A program made the position numbers and the translations under genes. Shown here piece after piece: positions 31,057-38,422 of a stretch of 64,000 nt of DNA. Source of the stretch: a virus; the IMG/VR virus record IMGVR_UViG_3300021401_000004, positions 1 through 64,000 of that record. The stretch is one strand, 5' to 3'. The first letter of the stretch is position 1. Each line of letters begins with the position of its first letter. The notes beneath the pieces were generated by a model. That model saw only the letters and a list, made by a program, of their open reading frames with translations. It was not told the DNA's origin and searched no databases.

Positions 31057-33686
31057 ATGGGCTATAGCCCGAGTTCTAATAACCAGTCAAACCTGCCTCA
31101 GTCCACGGTTCGGTACTACGACAAAAAGTTCCGTTAAATGGTTCTTGCGGAATAGGGTCGAAGCTCGTGTGCCAAGAAACAGGAGAACCTGAAGGCACAG
31201 ACGCCGTTCGTCGCGTGTTCCGAACGTTTGGACCTCCCGATGAAATCTGGTAACCAGTACAACTTGTATCAAACAGGTACCCTCATCGCGTAAGCGATGT
31301 TGAATAACGTGGCTATATCGGGGGATAACTCATTGAGTCAATCCCGAGGGAAGTCTAAGTGACCCCGTAGAGACTACACGCCGCGCCCCGGAAACGGGTG
31401 ATGATATAGTCCGCACTTACGGGCGACCGTAAGAGGTTGGCAGTTATACTTGCCCGCCGCAACAAAATGGATGTATGTTCCCCTCGCGGCCAACACCAGT
31501 CAGACGACTGAAGGAACTGTTGGCGCGGGCGTGAGCGTATCTGTACTGAATACCTCGGCGACAATCGGTGAGTTGATTTGCGGCTCACCATAAACTTGAC
31601 TATATCGGTGGACATCTGCTATAATGGCAGACAATACCGAGCCAAGACTAACCGTTTTACAAGCCTATTAAATAATCCAAAAGGATGGCTAGAATGTCAG
31701 ACAAATCAAAATATTCGTACCTCGCTGGAATTATTGATGGCGAGGGCTGTTTTTGCATCGGAGCTGGACGACGCCAGAAGTGGGGCGTCATCAACTACAA
31801 TCCGCAGATATTGGTTGGCAATACGGACCATAGATTGACTGCGTGGCTGAAGGAAAACTTCGGGGGCGTAACTTTTACGCAACGCCCGAATAACCCGAGA
31901 TGCAAAATTCCGTCTATTTGGCGGTTGTCGAAAAAGAAGGACATGGAACTTCTTATTTTGGCAATCATGCCTTATCTGATAATCAAAAAAGAGCGTGCAA
32001 TTGTCTTCCTAGAATTTCTACGGCTTCCGCCGACAATGAATCCCGAACGTCGGGAAGAGTTGTGGAAACAGTTGTCGATCTTGAATAAACGGGGAGTAGA
32101 CGTAGAGACTAATACGTCAAGCAGTTCGGAAAACGAACTGAAGATAGAGTCCGAACTTACTGGTGACAGTAAGAGTGGCCCTGTGGTGACACAGGAGACG
32201 GCGACGCCCGTAATGACTGCCTAAAAACAGCATTCCCAAAACACAGTTGACGCTGATTACGCTAACTTCTCCAGCCTCAGTCTGGCGACCGCAATCGACA
32301 ACACTGTCGAAAACGTCGCCCGAGAGATGGCCTACCGTCTCGGCGAGTCCCTGTCCGCTTTGGTTCGTGCAACTGCGGACGGCGCGAACTCCGTGGATTC
32401 TTCGGTCCTGACCAAACTGGCCGCGACCTCGACCACGAGCTTCACGACTCTCTCCTTGACCTACATCCGAAACGCCGTGCAGTCACTTGCTGGGCGTTCG
32501 GTTCGCCCGTTTGACGAAGCTTCCAAAAACTTTGCTGGTGTGATCCATTAGGTTGCGGGCAACCGCATAAGGGTGGATATAAAATTCTCTCTGATTGACT
32601 CGAACGCTGAGATGCCAACGAGGGGCAAGTCAATATAGTTCCATAATGGAAACATATTGACAGCCTGAACGACTAAGCGAGAGAACGTTCATGTCGCATG
32701 AACGATGCAATAGTCTGAACAGTACGGAAAATGAACGTACTGAAGTAAGCAGAAATGACTTGCTCGGGCAAATCGCCCGTAACAACTTGCCTTTTGCACT
32801 CGGCGATGTTTTGGCGGACAACTCGAACGATTCGCCAATCGATATCCTGAAGCGTACTCCGCAGGGTTACAGCCGCCTGGATGAAATCATCTCGACGGAC
32901 TTGACCGAAGTCATTGAAATCCCGACTTCCGGCGTAAGCTTCTTCCAGTCAAACTTGGTGACCACCAGCCCGAACTACAATCCGGGAACTGGCGCGGTTA
33001 CGGGCTTGACTGCTCTGCGTACGTATATCTTCGGGCGCGATGGCATTTTCTCCATCAACCTCGGAGCGCAGGGTGACACCGGATACGGTGACGGTGAGTG
33101 GCGGAATATCCGTTTTTCATAATGTTTAGCGGATACAAAATTTCTTCTAATTGACTCGAACCCTGGAATGGCAACGAGGCGCAAGTCCAGAAAACGGACA
33201 GCGTGAGAGACTAAACGAAGAAACGCCTTCGGGCGATGCAATAGTCCGGTCTTCACAGAACAACAAATGTGAAGAGGCAAGCAGAAATGACTTGCCCGTC
33301 GAAAGACGTAACACAGACGTGCAACATCGTGCAAAACGCCGAGCCTTCGGTTGCGGACCCCAGCGGTCTAATTCCGGGGTGGACCAGCTATCGTGTTCAC
33401 TTCACGACCAGCTTGGGTCCGGATACTACAATCCGTATGTCATGGTAAAGTCCTAATGCGGATTCAAAACTCAATCTTATTGACTTGAAACCTGAAATGG
33501 CAACAAGGCGGAACCCTTCGGGGACCGTGAGAGACTAAGCGATTGAGCGCCTTCGGGCGATGCGATAGTCCGAACATACGGAAAACGAACCGTATGAGGT
33601 TGGCAGAAATGACCAATCTCAACAGCTTGTAAGTTGTTGATAACAAGGCGATTAGGGAAATTGACGCGGCCAGCGCAATCAGCTAA
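31057..33686 (+). CDS. Major capsid protein, N4-gp56-like, split into seven exons (349 aa spliced)
   Basis: Exons: 31057-31134, 31183-31269, 31471-31573, 32247-32548, 32790-33113, 33320-33436 and 33648-33686, all joined in frame. The spliced protein reads YYDKKFR|ENLKAQTPF, NQYNLY|MYVPLAANT, SATIGE|FDADYANF, NFAGVIH|PFALGDVL, EWRNIR|CNIVQNAE, PDTTIR|AIREIDAA, matching the spacing of N4-gp56 family capsid proteins (YYD...LP...G...TTEG...). Five gaps are group I introns; the first is a 48-nt gap with in-frame TAA and TAG. The start has AGGTGA upstream. In the unspliced reading no exon is longer than 108 codons. Confidence 0.85.
31135..31182 (+). other. 48-nt stop-containing gap in capsid gene (intron remnant or bypass element)
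   Basis: Interrupts the capsid gene between Arg26 and Glu27. It begins TAA, contains an in-frame TAG and ends in G. The last six exon bases TTCCGT pair with GCGGAA inside the gap (31147-31152) with a terminal U.G, exactly like a group I P1. TTCTTG/CAAGAA could form a stem. A full group I core cannot fit into 48 nt. Its length is divisible by three. Confidence 0.8.
31270..31470 (+). mobile_element. Group I intron 2 of capsid gene, 201 nt
   Basis: Core strings GAGACTACACG and GATATAGTCCG (P7 strands), hairpin CATCGC-GTAA-GCGATG with a GNRA loop, CTTACGG/CCGTAAG and GAGGTTGGCAG near the 3' end; ends in G before exon ATG. P1 is short (GTAT with GTAC), so the 5' site is the least certain of the five, but the joined protein has the right spacing. 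Confidence 0.8.
31596..31625 (+). promoter_or_regulatory. Promoter inside intron 3
   Basis: TTGACT, an 18-nt spacer and a perfect TATAAT, about 70 nt upstream of the LAGLIDADG gene. It would give endonuclease transcripts separate from the capsid message. Confidence 0.65.
31694..32224 (+). CDS. LAGLIDADG homing endonuclease, intron-encoded, 176 aa
   Basis: YLAGIIDGEGCFCIG is a LAGLIDADG helix with the acidic catalytic residue. Only one clear copy is seen, so it probably works as a dimer. Start chosen at MSDKSKYSY (31694), where AAGGATGG gives ribosome-site spacing; ATG 31685 is the alternative. The Ser/Glu/Thr-rich C-terminus overlaps the intron's catalytic core, so it is constrained by RNA structure. 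Its likely target is the intron-less capsid junction GEF. Confidence 0.85.
   Translation: MSDKSKYSYLAGIIDGEGCFCIGAGRRQKWGVINYNPQILVGNTDHRLTAWLKENFGGVTFTQRPNNPRCKIPSIWRLSKKKDMELLILAIMPYLIIKKERAIVFLEFLRLPPTMNPERREELWKQLSILNKRGVDVETNTSSSSENELKIESELTGDSKSGPVVTQETATPVMTA
32549..32789 (+). mobile_element. Group I intron 4 of capsid gene, 241 nt
   Basis: P1: exon ATCCAT with GTGGAT (U.G at the splice site). A GGTTGC/GCAACC hairpin lies in the P1 loop. Core GACTAAGCG and GCAATAGTCTG; ends in G before CCTTTTGCA. A near-copy of the 13-bp element, TACGGAAAATGAAC, forms the loop of a hairpin after P7. Confidence 0.85.
33114..33319 (+). mobile_element. Group I intron 5 of capsid gene, 206 nt
   Basis: P1: exon ATCCGT with GCGGAT. 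Core GAGACTAAACG and GCAATAGTCCG, then GAGGCAAGCAGAAATGAC as in introns 4 and 6; ends in G before TGCAACATC. Close relative of intron 6. Confidence 0.85.
33437..33647 (+). mobile_element. Group I intron 6 of capsid gene, 211 nt
   Basis: P1: exon ATCCGT with GCGGAT, the same target hexamer as intron 5. Core GAGACTAAGCG and GCGATAGTCCG; the hairpin after P7 has the loop ACGGAAAACGAAC, a near-exact copy of the 13-bp element. Ends in G before the last 39-nt exon. Confidence 0.85.
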
Positions 33687-33694
33687 CAAGCTGC

Positions 33695-33723
33695 TTGACA
33701 AACCGCTTCGGTTTTGCTATACT
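33695..33723 (+). promoter_or_regulatory. Promoter before the endonuclease VII-like gene
   Basis: TTGACA, a 17-nt spacer and TATACT, with a CTCCG/CGGAG hairpin in the leader. Directly follows the capsid stop. Confidence 0.75.
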
Positions 33724-33811
33724 GATACTAGCTCCGTGAAATTCGGAGCGACAATTGGAAGGGTCGGGTGCCCAATCACTCGGCCCAACCAGTTCCCTAT
33801 TGGGAGGGAAT

Positions 33812-34525
33812 GTGGACAAAGGAAATATAGTAGGTCAGAGGTACGAGCGGCTCGAAGTCCTGATGCCCGCTTGGATAAACGAAAAACAAAATCAAGTTTG
33901 GTTGTGCGTCTGCGATTGCGGGCAAATTCGGTTTATCACCACTGCCGTTTGGAATGCCCAAAGTCGCAAAAGTTGCGGGTGTTTGCGTCGGGAAGTTTCT
34001 CGCGGGCAAACAACGGCCATGAATCTGGCACGGGCGGGCCAACCGCGATCCGCCAAAGGCAAGATAGCGTCTCAAGCAGCTTGCAAGAAAATGAACGCGG
34101 TGCGGCACTCTCACGCCCGCCACGTTCTGATTAAAGTAGACCCCGAGCGTTTGGTGGGCGAATGTGATGTCTGCGGGGCCGTTCCACTCAAGATAATGAA
34201 GCACCGCGTCGGCAATCAACGCGACCAATATCTATGTTGGGTGGGTTCTTTGCGGGTTCACAACGAATACGCGAATGCGAGAGTCCGTTATCCGAACCAC
34301 GCCTTGGAAATGTTTAACAAACAGGCCAACGCCTGCGCGGTTTGCGACGGGCAGATGATTAGGGGCGATGGTTTGGCAAATGACGGTATGGTTCTAGATC
34401 ACTGCCACACGACGGGCTATATACGCGGGTTTACGCATCAACGATGCAACAAAGGGCTTGCAATGTTTCTTGATCGTCCGGAAGTATTCCGCAAAGCCGC
34501 CGATTACTTGGAAAGAAATCGCTAG
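33812..34525 (+). CDS. Recombination endonuclease VII-like HNH protein, 237 aa
   Basis: GTG start with GGGAGGG. Two-part protein: N-terminal Cys cluster (CVCDCG...KSCGCLRRE), common in phage HNH homing proteins, and C-terminal CAVCDGQ..LANDGMVLDHCHTTGYIRGFTHQRCNKGLAMFLDRPEVFRKAADYL, the endonuclease VII/HNH motif. May be a free-standing homing enzyme beside the capsid gene or a resolvase. I favour homing because of its zinc-finger N-terminus and own promoter. Confidence 0.8.
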   Translation: MDKGNIVGQRYERLEVLMPAWINEKQNQVWLCVCDCGQIRFITTAVWNAQSRKSCGCLRREVSRGQTTAMNLARAGQPRSAKGKIASQAACKKMNAVRHSHARHVLIKVDPERLVGECDVCGAVPLKIMKHRVGNQRDQYLCWVGSLRVHNEYANARVRYPNHALEMFNKQANACAVCDGQMIRGDGLANDGMVLDHCHTTGYIRGFTHQRCNKGLAMFLDRPEVFRKAADYLERNR

Positions 34526-34538
34526 CCCGAGTAATTTT

Positions 34539-34700
34539 ATGAAACGCCTCCTAATCATCGCCCTGATTTTGCTCGCCTTGTTTTGTATCGGGCAACGGGC
34601 GATCATCATCGAATACGAGCACGACATCGATAAACTGCACCAGGAACTCAAGCCATCTGCGGGCGTCGAGAAACCTCCGGCCTGCTTCGACGAAGATTGA
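34539..34700 (+). CDS. Small membrane-anchored protein, 53 aa
   Basis: MKRLLIIALILLALFCIGQRAIIIEYEHDIDKLHQEL: signal-anchor then charged helix. Possibly lysis-related; no clear ribosome site. Followed immediately by the promoter of the RNA locus. Confidence 0.6.
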   Translation: MKRLLIIALILLALFCIGQRAIIIEYEHDIDKLHQELKPSAGVEKPPACFDED

Positions 34701-34701
34701 C

Positions 34702-34730
34702 TTGACAAGGTTTCGGAAGTTTGGTAATCT
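34702..34730 (+). promoter_or_regulatory. Promoter of RNA locus
   Basis: TTGACA, a 17-nt spacer and TAATCT. Begins the 720-nt gene-free stretch that includes the tRNA-like element and the permuted tmRNA. Confidence 0.65.
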
Positions 34731-34913
34731 GTCTTTGGTCGATTATAGGAACGACAAATTACGGGCTAGCTGACACTACCCGCGACAAATCGTTCGTCCT
34801 GTCAGGGAAAACCGGAAGTAATCATAGGAACCTTTCGGGCGACCAATTTGTTTTGTCCGTTTTCTGGACTGGTGGAGGCGGCGAACCTGCTGCCCTAAGC
34901 TTGTGCGGTGGCT
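34731..34913 (+). other. Leader of RNA locus, unassigned
   Basis: No protein gene seen. Contains TGACA/TGTCA pairing (34770-34805) and a variant of the 13-bp element in the orientation TCCGTTTTCTGGA (34857-34869). Could be processed leader of the RNA transcript. Confidence 0.35.
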
Positions 34914-34982
34914 ACGTACGTAGCTCAGACAGAGAGCACTGAGACCATAAATCTCAGGGTCGCAGGGTTAATGCCGTACGAG
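34914..34982 (+). tRNA. tRNA-like element with CAU in the anticodon loop, degenerate T arm
   Basis: D arm is perfect (TAGCTC-AGACAGA-GAGC), the anticodon arm has a six-pair stem CTGAGA/TCTCAG with loop CCATAAA, and CGTACG at both ends can form most of an acceptor stem. But the T arm region (GCAGGGTTAATGC) is several nucleotides short and lacks TTCRA, and the base before CAU is C, not U. Either a decayed tRNA-Met or part of the RNA processing for the neighbouring tmRNA. Confidence 0.4.
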
Positions 34983-34984
34983 GC

Positions 34985-35400
34985 CCGCACAATTAAGTTT
35001 GCTCAGTTGAAGTGCTGTTAAGACGTGCAAGACCGGGCTTCGAAGCCCGCAGGTCCACCAGATCGCCCGTTAAGTCGGTCGGAAAACTTGACTTCGGGTT
35101 TGGCTGCCAATATTTGCAAACTGGTAATGGGCGACGTGACGGGCCTGAAATGGATTCGATTGCGCGGACGAGATAGCATGGATGGGCACGGATGCTGTGG
35201 CCACGTTACGGACACAGAAACAACAACCGCTACGACTAAACCTCGGGCGTTTGCGGCAGCCGCTTAATAAACGGCCCGCACGGAGTCAGCCGGGAACTCT
35301 GGAAAATAATCCCGGCAACTTTTGAATTTGCGGGTAACCCCGACCTGTTGGGTATTAGGCGGCGTACGAGGATGCAACAGGGAACTCCTCACGCAGAAGT
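34985..35400 (+). ncRNA. ssrA: Circularly permuted tmRNA (two-piece type)
   Basis: The acceptor piece comes first: P2 3' strand CGTGCAA (35024-35030), a TTCGAA T arm (CGGGC/GCCCG), acceptor strand CAGGTCC and encoded ACCA ending at 35060. After about 80 nt the coding piece begins with GGGCCTG (35141-35147), which pairs with CAGGTCC over seven positions including the G3.U70 alanine determinant, then AAATGGATTCGAT, the tmRNA D-loop signature, and TTGCGCG, pairing with CGTGCAA as P2. A tag frame ends at TAATAA (35265-35270), giving about DTETTTATTKPRAFAAAA after the charged alanine. Hairpins downstream fit pseudoknots. Outer ends are approximate. Confidence 0.8.
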
Positions 35401-35457
35401 CCTGCCCGTAATAAAAACCGAGGCTCGGAGGCTAAACCTTCGGGCTTCGGGTCCAAT

Positions 35458-35670
35458 ATGAACTTTCCCAAGACAGTTCGAGTCTACGATGCTATTGCGG
35501 GTGATTTTGTGGACAAGAAAGTGCGCTACAGGGAAGAAAAACTAGCTGACGGGCTAGTCTATCGCTCTTGGGTAGTTCCGAGCGACCAATCCGTCGAATA
35601 CATACACAAGAACGGCGGAGTTTACAAACGTATTACGGCGGGCTTCAGTCTTTATACGGAAAACGTATGA
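35458..35670 (+). CDS. Hypothetical protein, 70 aa
   Basis: MNFPKTVRVYDAIAGDFVDKKVRYREE..., beta-rich. The last residues, LYTENV, and the next start are made by the 13-bp element variant TACGGAAAACGTATGA. Function unknown. Confidence 0.55.
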   Translation: MNFPKTVRVYDAIAGDFVDKKVRYREEKLADGLVYRSWVVPSDQSVEYIHKNGGVYKRITAGFSLYTENV

Positions 35671-35810
35671 CCTACCACTCGAAATATCCGCAAACCGAAG
35701 ATACCCAACAGAAGCTTATCAAATGGGGTTGGTGCGACACTCTTGTCCGCCCGCTGTATTGGAAAACCATTTACGAAGATAGGCGAGAGCGCCGTATTCT
35801 TACCACCTAG
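35667..35810 (+). CDS. Hypothetical protein, 47 aa
   Basis: MTYHSKYPQTEDTQQKLIKWGWCD...; overlaps the upstream stop by 4 nt and is followed by TAG plus TACGGAAAACGTATG, which is the start of the next gene. Unknown. Confidence 0.5.
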   Translation: MTYHSKYPQTEDTQQKLIKWGWCDTLVRPLYWKTIYEDRRERRILTT

Positions 35811-35822
35811 TACGGAAAACGT

Positions 35823-36005
35823 ATGGAAGTTTTGATATGGTATAACTCGCCGTACGTTCCAAACGAGCCTGACGTTGTTTTTCTCTTCTCAAGCCCGCAG
35901 CTTGCCCGAAGATTCGTTAGTGATTTAGGCGATGTTCACGCGAGTTCTGTAAACAAATTTAGAGACCCGTTTAAAGCGGGAGTCGTTACGGTTGAAAACG
36001 TATGA
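35823..36005 (+). CDS. Hypothetical protein, 60 aa
   Basis: Starts on the element variant (AACGTATGG). Ends TVENV, again with AACGTATGA overlapping the next start; three consecutive junctions thus share the same short linker. Confidence 0.55.
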   Translation: MEVLIWYNSPYVPNEPDVVFLFSSPQLARRFVSDLGDVHASSVNKFRDPFKAGVVTVENV

Positions 36006-36331
36006 CCTTCGAAGAATGGGCAGATCGGCTTGATCTTAGGGCGGGAGCCTTCGAGCAATTTCCGCCCGCAGGAATCAAAGACCCGTGGCGCTGTGACGGC
36101 CCTTGCAATCAGTTGATGTACGGGCAAGCTCGCGATAATAACTGGAACTACCCATCGCCCGAAGGCGTTCCGACAGGATATTTCTTGTCCGAAGAATACC
36201 CGCGAGTCTGCGACATCTGCTGGACATTATACAGCGTCCTGAAAGACCGAAGTTACTGGACGACCCTGCTCGCAGAACGCAGCAAAGCTTACAAGAAATT
36301 AACCAACGGTGGCAATTATCTCTCAACGTAA
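36002..36331 (+). CDS. Zinc-binding-like hypothetical protein, 109 aa
   Basis: MTFEEWADRLDL...CDGPC...CDIC: two Cys pairs about 45 residues apart. Helical ends. Overlaps the previous stop (ATGA) and the next start (TAATG). Confidence 0.65.
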   Translation: MTFEEWADRLDLRAGAFEQFPPAGIKDPWRCDGPCNQLMYGQARDNNWNYPSPEGVPTGYFLSEEYPRVCDICWTLYSVLKDRSYWTTLLAERSKAYKKLTNGGNYLST

Positions 36332-36546
36332 TGGAAATCAAGACGAATTTCTTCACGAAAGCCACCACAGCGCCCGCGCCGACAATGGCGCAGGTAATGT
36401 TCACGAATGACCCGAAGTATAGGGCGACGTATGGCGGTTGGCTGTACGAGAACTTTGACGAACTTGCCCGAGAATACAAGACTCACGGGCGATTCCTTTC
36501 CTTAGCTGAAATCCAAGACACTGATTCCCCTTTAGACCTTACATAA
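36331..36546 (+). CDS. Hypothetical protein, 71 aa
   Basis: MEIKTNFFTKATTAPAPTMAQVMF..., with a TYGGWLYENFDELAREYKTHGRFLS helical segment. No family recognised. Confidence 0.6.
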   Translation: MEIKTNFFTKATTAPAPTMAQVMFTNDPKYRATYGGWLYENFDELAREYKTHGRFLSLAEIQDTDSPLDLT

Positions 36547-36820
36547 GTTCAAGCTACGGGCAAAAGATGGTCCGGACGATTGGATTATCGCCATCTTAGT
36601 TCGTACGCTTGCCCGCAGAGTCATCCTCTGCACCCCGCGCTTTGTCTGCGGGCAATGAGACAGAAAGAGTCGTCTTAGCGGGCGATTCTACGCCAATTGC
36701 GAGTTGAGGCGGCAGCCAACATACTTGCGACCTCCGAGAACTTGCCCGAGTTCATTTTCCGCACTGCGTCTATAGCGCCGTCCGGACGGAGGTAATTTTC
36801 TAGGACACTAAGGATAAATC
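36547..36820. other. Gene-free region with long inverted repeat
   Basis: No gene seen in 274 nt. A perfect 11-bp inverted repeat TTGCCCGCAGA / TCTGCGGGCAA (36610-36620 and 36646-36656) encloses 25 nt and shares its stem with the terminator at 3000. A near-copy of the 13-bp element (36746-36757) and a palindrome CCGTCCGGACGG lie near the end, before the gene at 36821. Confidence 0.55.
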
Positions 36821-37423
36821 ATGGGAACAGCAGGACGCGCCAAAGCTCCGTGGGAGGATTACGGAGAGAATCTGATGGGCCACGACTCGAAAGAGATGGA
36901 CGCCCTCATACGAAAGTATGCCGAGAATCGCTATGTAACCTCTAGCGCCCAGAATCAAGAAGAGTTGGCTCGGCAGAAGGAAATCAACTACGCGCTCGCG
37001 GCCCAATACCGCTTCCTTGATCCCGCCGACTACGAAGATATCCATGCCCGTATCGGGCAAGTTATGACTTACGAGCAGTTCATCGGAAAGCTCAGGGATG
37101 GCTGCAAGCTGAAATGCTTCTATCGCGAGATGGGGCATCCGCAGATGATCGCTCTTTGGGGCGTAAGAAAAGAAGGCCAGCAGGCGGACGTGATCTCGTG
37201 GTGCCAAAGGCCCGCCATGATTGAGCTAGAAGTACCCCGCTTCGATGACAAGGGCGTTCCTTCGGGATTCCGATATCGGGGTTGGAGAACTTGTCTGATG
37301 GACGCCCGCAGAAAAGGATTCCTTACCGAGGCGCAGATCAAGAAAGTTTTCGGGGAACCAATAGGTCCCGCCGCCCGCACATATTTGAAATTCATGCAAT
37401 CGCTTAGACAAAACTATGAGTAG
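36821..37423 (+). CDS. Conserved-looking phage protein, 200 aa
   Basis: Starts MGTAGRAKAPWEDYGENLMGHDS. Predicted mixed alpha/beta; Trp- and Tyr-rich with VISWCQRPAMIELEVPRFDDKGVPSGFRYRGWRT. Resembles head-completion or tail-assembly proteins by position only. Confidence 0.65.
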   Translation: MGTAGRAKAPWEDYGENLMGHDSKEMDALIRKYAENRYVTSSAQNQEELARQKEINYALAAQYRFLDPADYEDIHARIGQVMTYEQFIGKLRDGCKLKCFYREMGHPQMIALWGVRKEGQQADVISWCQRPAMIELEVPRFDDKGVPSGFRYRGWRTCLMDARRKGFLTEAQIKKVFGEPIGPAARTYLKFMQSLRQNYE

Positions 37424-37429
37424 GTTCTC

Positions 37430-37693
37430 ATGATTTACAGCACGTCAGATTCCCGCCTTGCGAGCTTCCTCCAGATTCGGGGCGTAGCCTTGCAGGGTAC
37501 GGACACTCGATACCAAGGCGACGAAGATCGCGTCCATCTTTTGTTCGAAGTAGACGAAGATAGAATTACGGGCCTCAAACGCGAGTTCTTTGAAGGCGGG
37601 CAAGTTCCTGCTCTGGAATTCGCAAATGTAATGAAATCCACGATGCACGCGATCCGCGAAGCCCGCGAACTATCCCGAGAATCCCTGCGTTAA
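37430..37693 (+). CDS. DUF5659-like small protein, 87 aa
   Basis: Pattern STSDSRLASFLQIRGV...RVHLLFEVDEDRITGLKREFFEGG...ALEFANVMKSTMHAI resembles small phage/bacterial DUF5659-type proteins of unknown function. Followed by an element copy in reverse orientation. Confidence 0.65.
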   Translation: MIYSTSDSRLASFLQIRGVALQGTDTRYQGDEDRVHLLFEVDEDRITGLKREFFEGGQVPALEFANVMKSTMHAIREARELSRESLR

Positions 37694-37753
37694 TCCATTT
37701 TCCGTACAAGACTCTGCCCGTCACGATCCTAACACCCAACCTAAAGAGGAACT

Positions 37754-38371
37754 ATGTCTAACGATCCGAAGCTCGTAAATGAATCTGGATTAATCAAAGC
37801 CGATGATGTGATATTGGCGTCCCCGTTGAGCGAACTAAATATCACGGAGTTAACTCGTCGGAAGTTGCTGACCGATATTTTGTCTCAAGAAGCCGAGCGA
37901 GAGGATGTTATTGAGCGTCTCGCCGATAGACGTAACAAGCGCAACACCAAGTCCCAAGAGTACGAATCTCGCGGGCGCGAGCTAGTCAAAACTGGCCGGG
38001 ATCAGGCAGCGGTTCAGAACGCTTGCCAGCATAAAAAGGGCGGCAGAGGGAACATTCCGGGCGGCTTCTTGCGCGGGAACGATGTAAATTATTCGGTCAT
38101 CAAGCACACCTTGCCGACTAATCAGATGTATATTCGCTGCACCCGGTGCGGCAAGACCTGGAAGCCCGTAAGTCAATTTGATTACGACATGAAATCCGCC
38201 GAAGGCAAAGCTGCATATGAAGCCGCGAAGGTTGAGTATCAGCGGGCAATTGATTTCAATACCGACAACATCGAATCGTCGAGCATAACTTTCCAGCACA
38301 CGAGCGACGATAACAACGTAACTGCTCAGAAGTTCGTCCACGACGTAATGAAGGACGTTACCCTTCGGTAA
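37754..38371 (+). CDS. Hypothetical protein with zinc ribbon, 205 aa
   Basis: AAAGAGGAA ribosome site. Long charged helical N-terminus (residues 25-80), then C..H (CQHKKGGRG) and CTRCGKTW, likely a zinc site. The pattern is typical of phage proteins lying near fibre genes; role unknown. Confidence 0.65.
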   Translation: MSNDPKLVNESGLIKADDVILASPLSELNITELTRRKLLTDILSQEAEREDVIERLADRRNKRNTKSQEYESRGRELVKTGRDQAAVQNACQHKKGGRGNIPGGFLRGNDVNYSVIKHTLPTNQMYIRCTRCGKTWKPVSQFDYDMKSAEGKAAYEAAKVEYQRAIDFNTDNIESSSITFQHTSDDNNVTAQKFVHDVMKDVTLR

Positions 38372-38422
38372 CAAAAGATGCGAAACTCATCGCGGGCTCC
38401 GTTATAGCCGGAGCAACTTTAT

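Larger units (their letters stand above)
31574..32246 (+). mobile_element. Group I intron 3 of capsid gene, 673 nt, with LAGLIDADG gene
   Basis: P1 is a strong 7-bp pairing GGTGAGT with GCTCACC, including the splice-site U.G. The 3' core, GAGACTAATACG and GATAGAGTCCG with CTTACTG/CAGTAAG, lies inside the end of the endonuclease gene. Ends ACACAG before the exon. The gene for the endonuclease occupies 31694-32224. Confidence 0.85.

Noticed and set aside
31135-31182. Complete minimal group I intron
   Set aside because: 48 nt cannot hold P3-P8; only P1 and the terminal G are visible.
33755-33811. Upstream start for the endonuclease VII-like gene
   Set aside because: The GTG at 33812 has a strong GGGAGGG site and begins the conserved region.
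33151-34134. ORFs across capsid introns and into the endonuclease VII gene in other frames
   Set aside because: They cross predicted introns, lack ribosome sites and overlap well-supported coding sequence.
35025-35267. 80-aa protein ORF in the RNA locus
   Set aside because: The frame is explained by the tmRNA acceptor piece and tag; it has no start signal.
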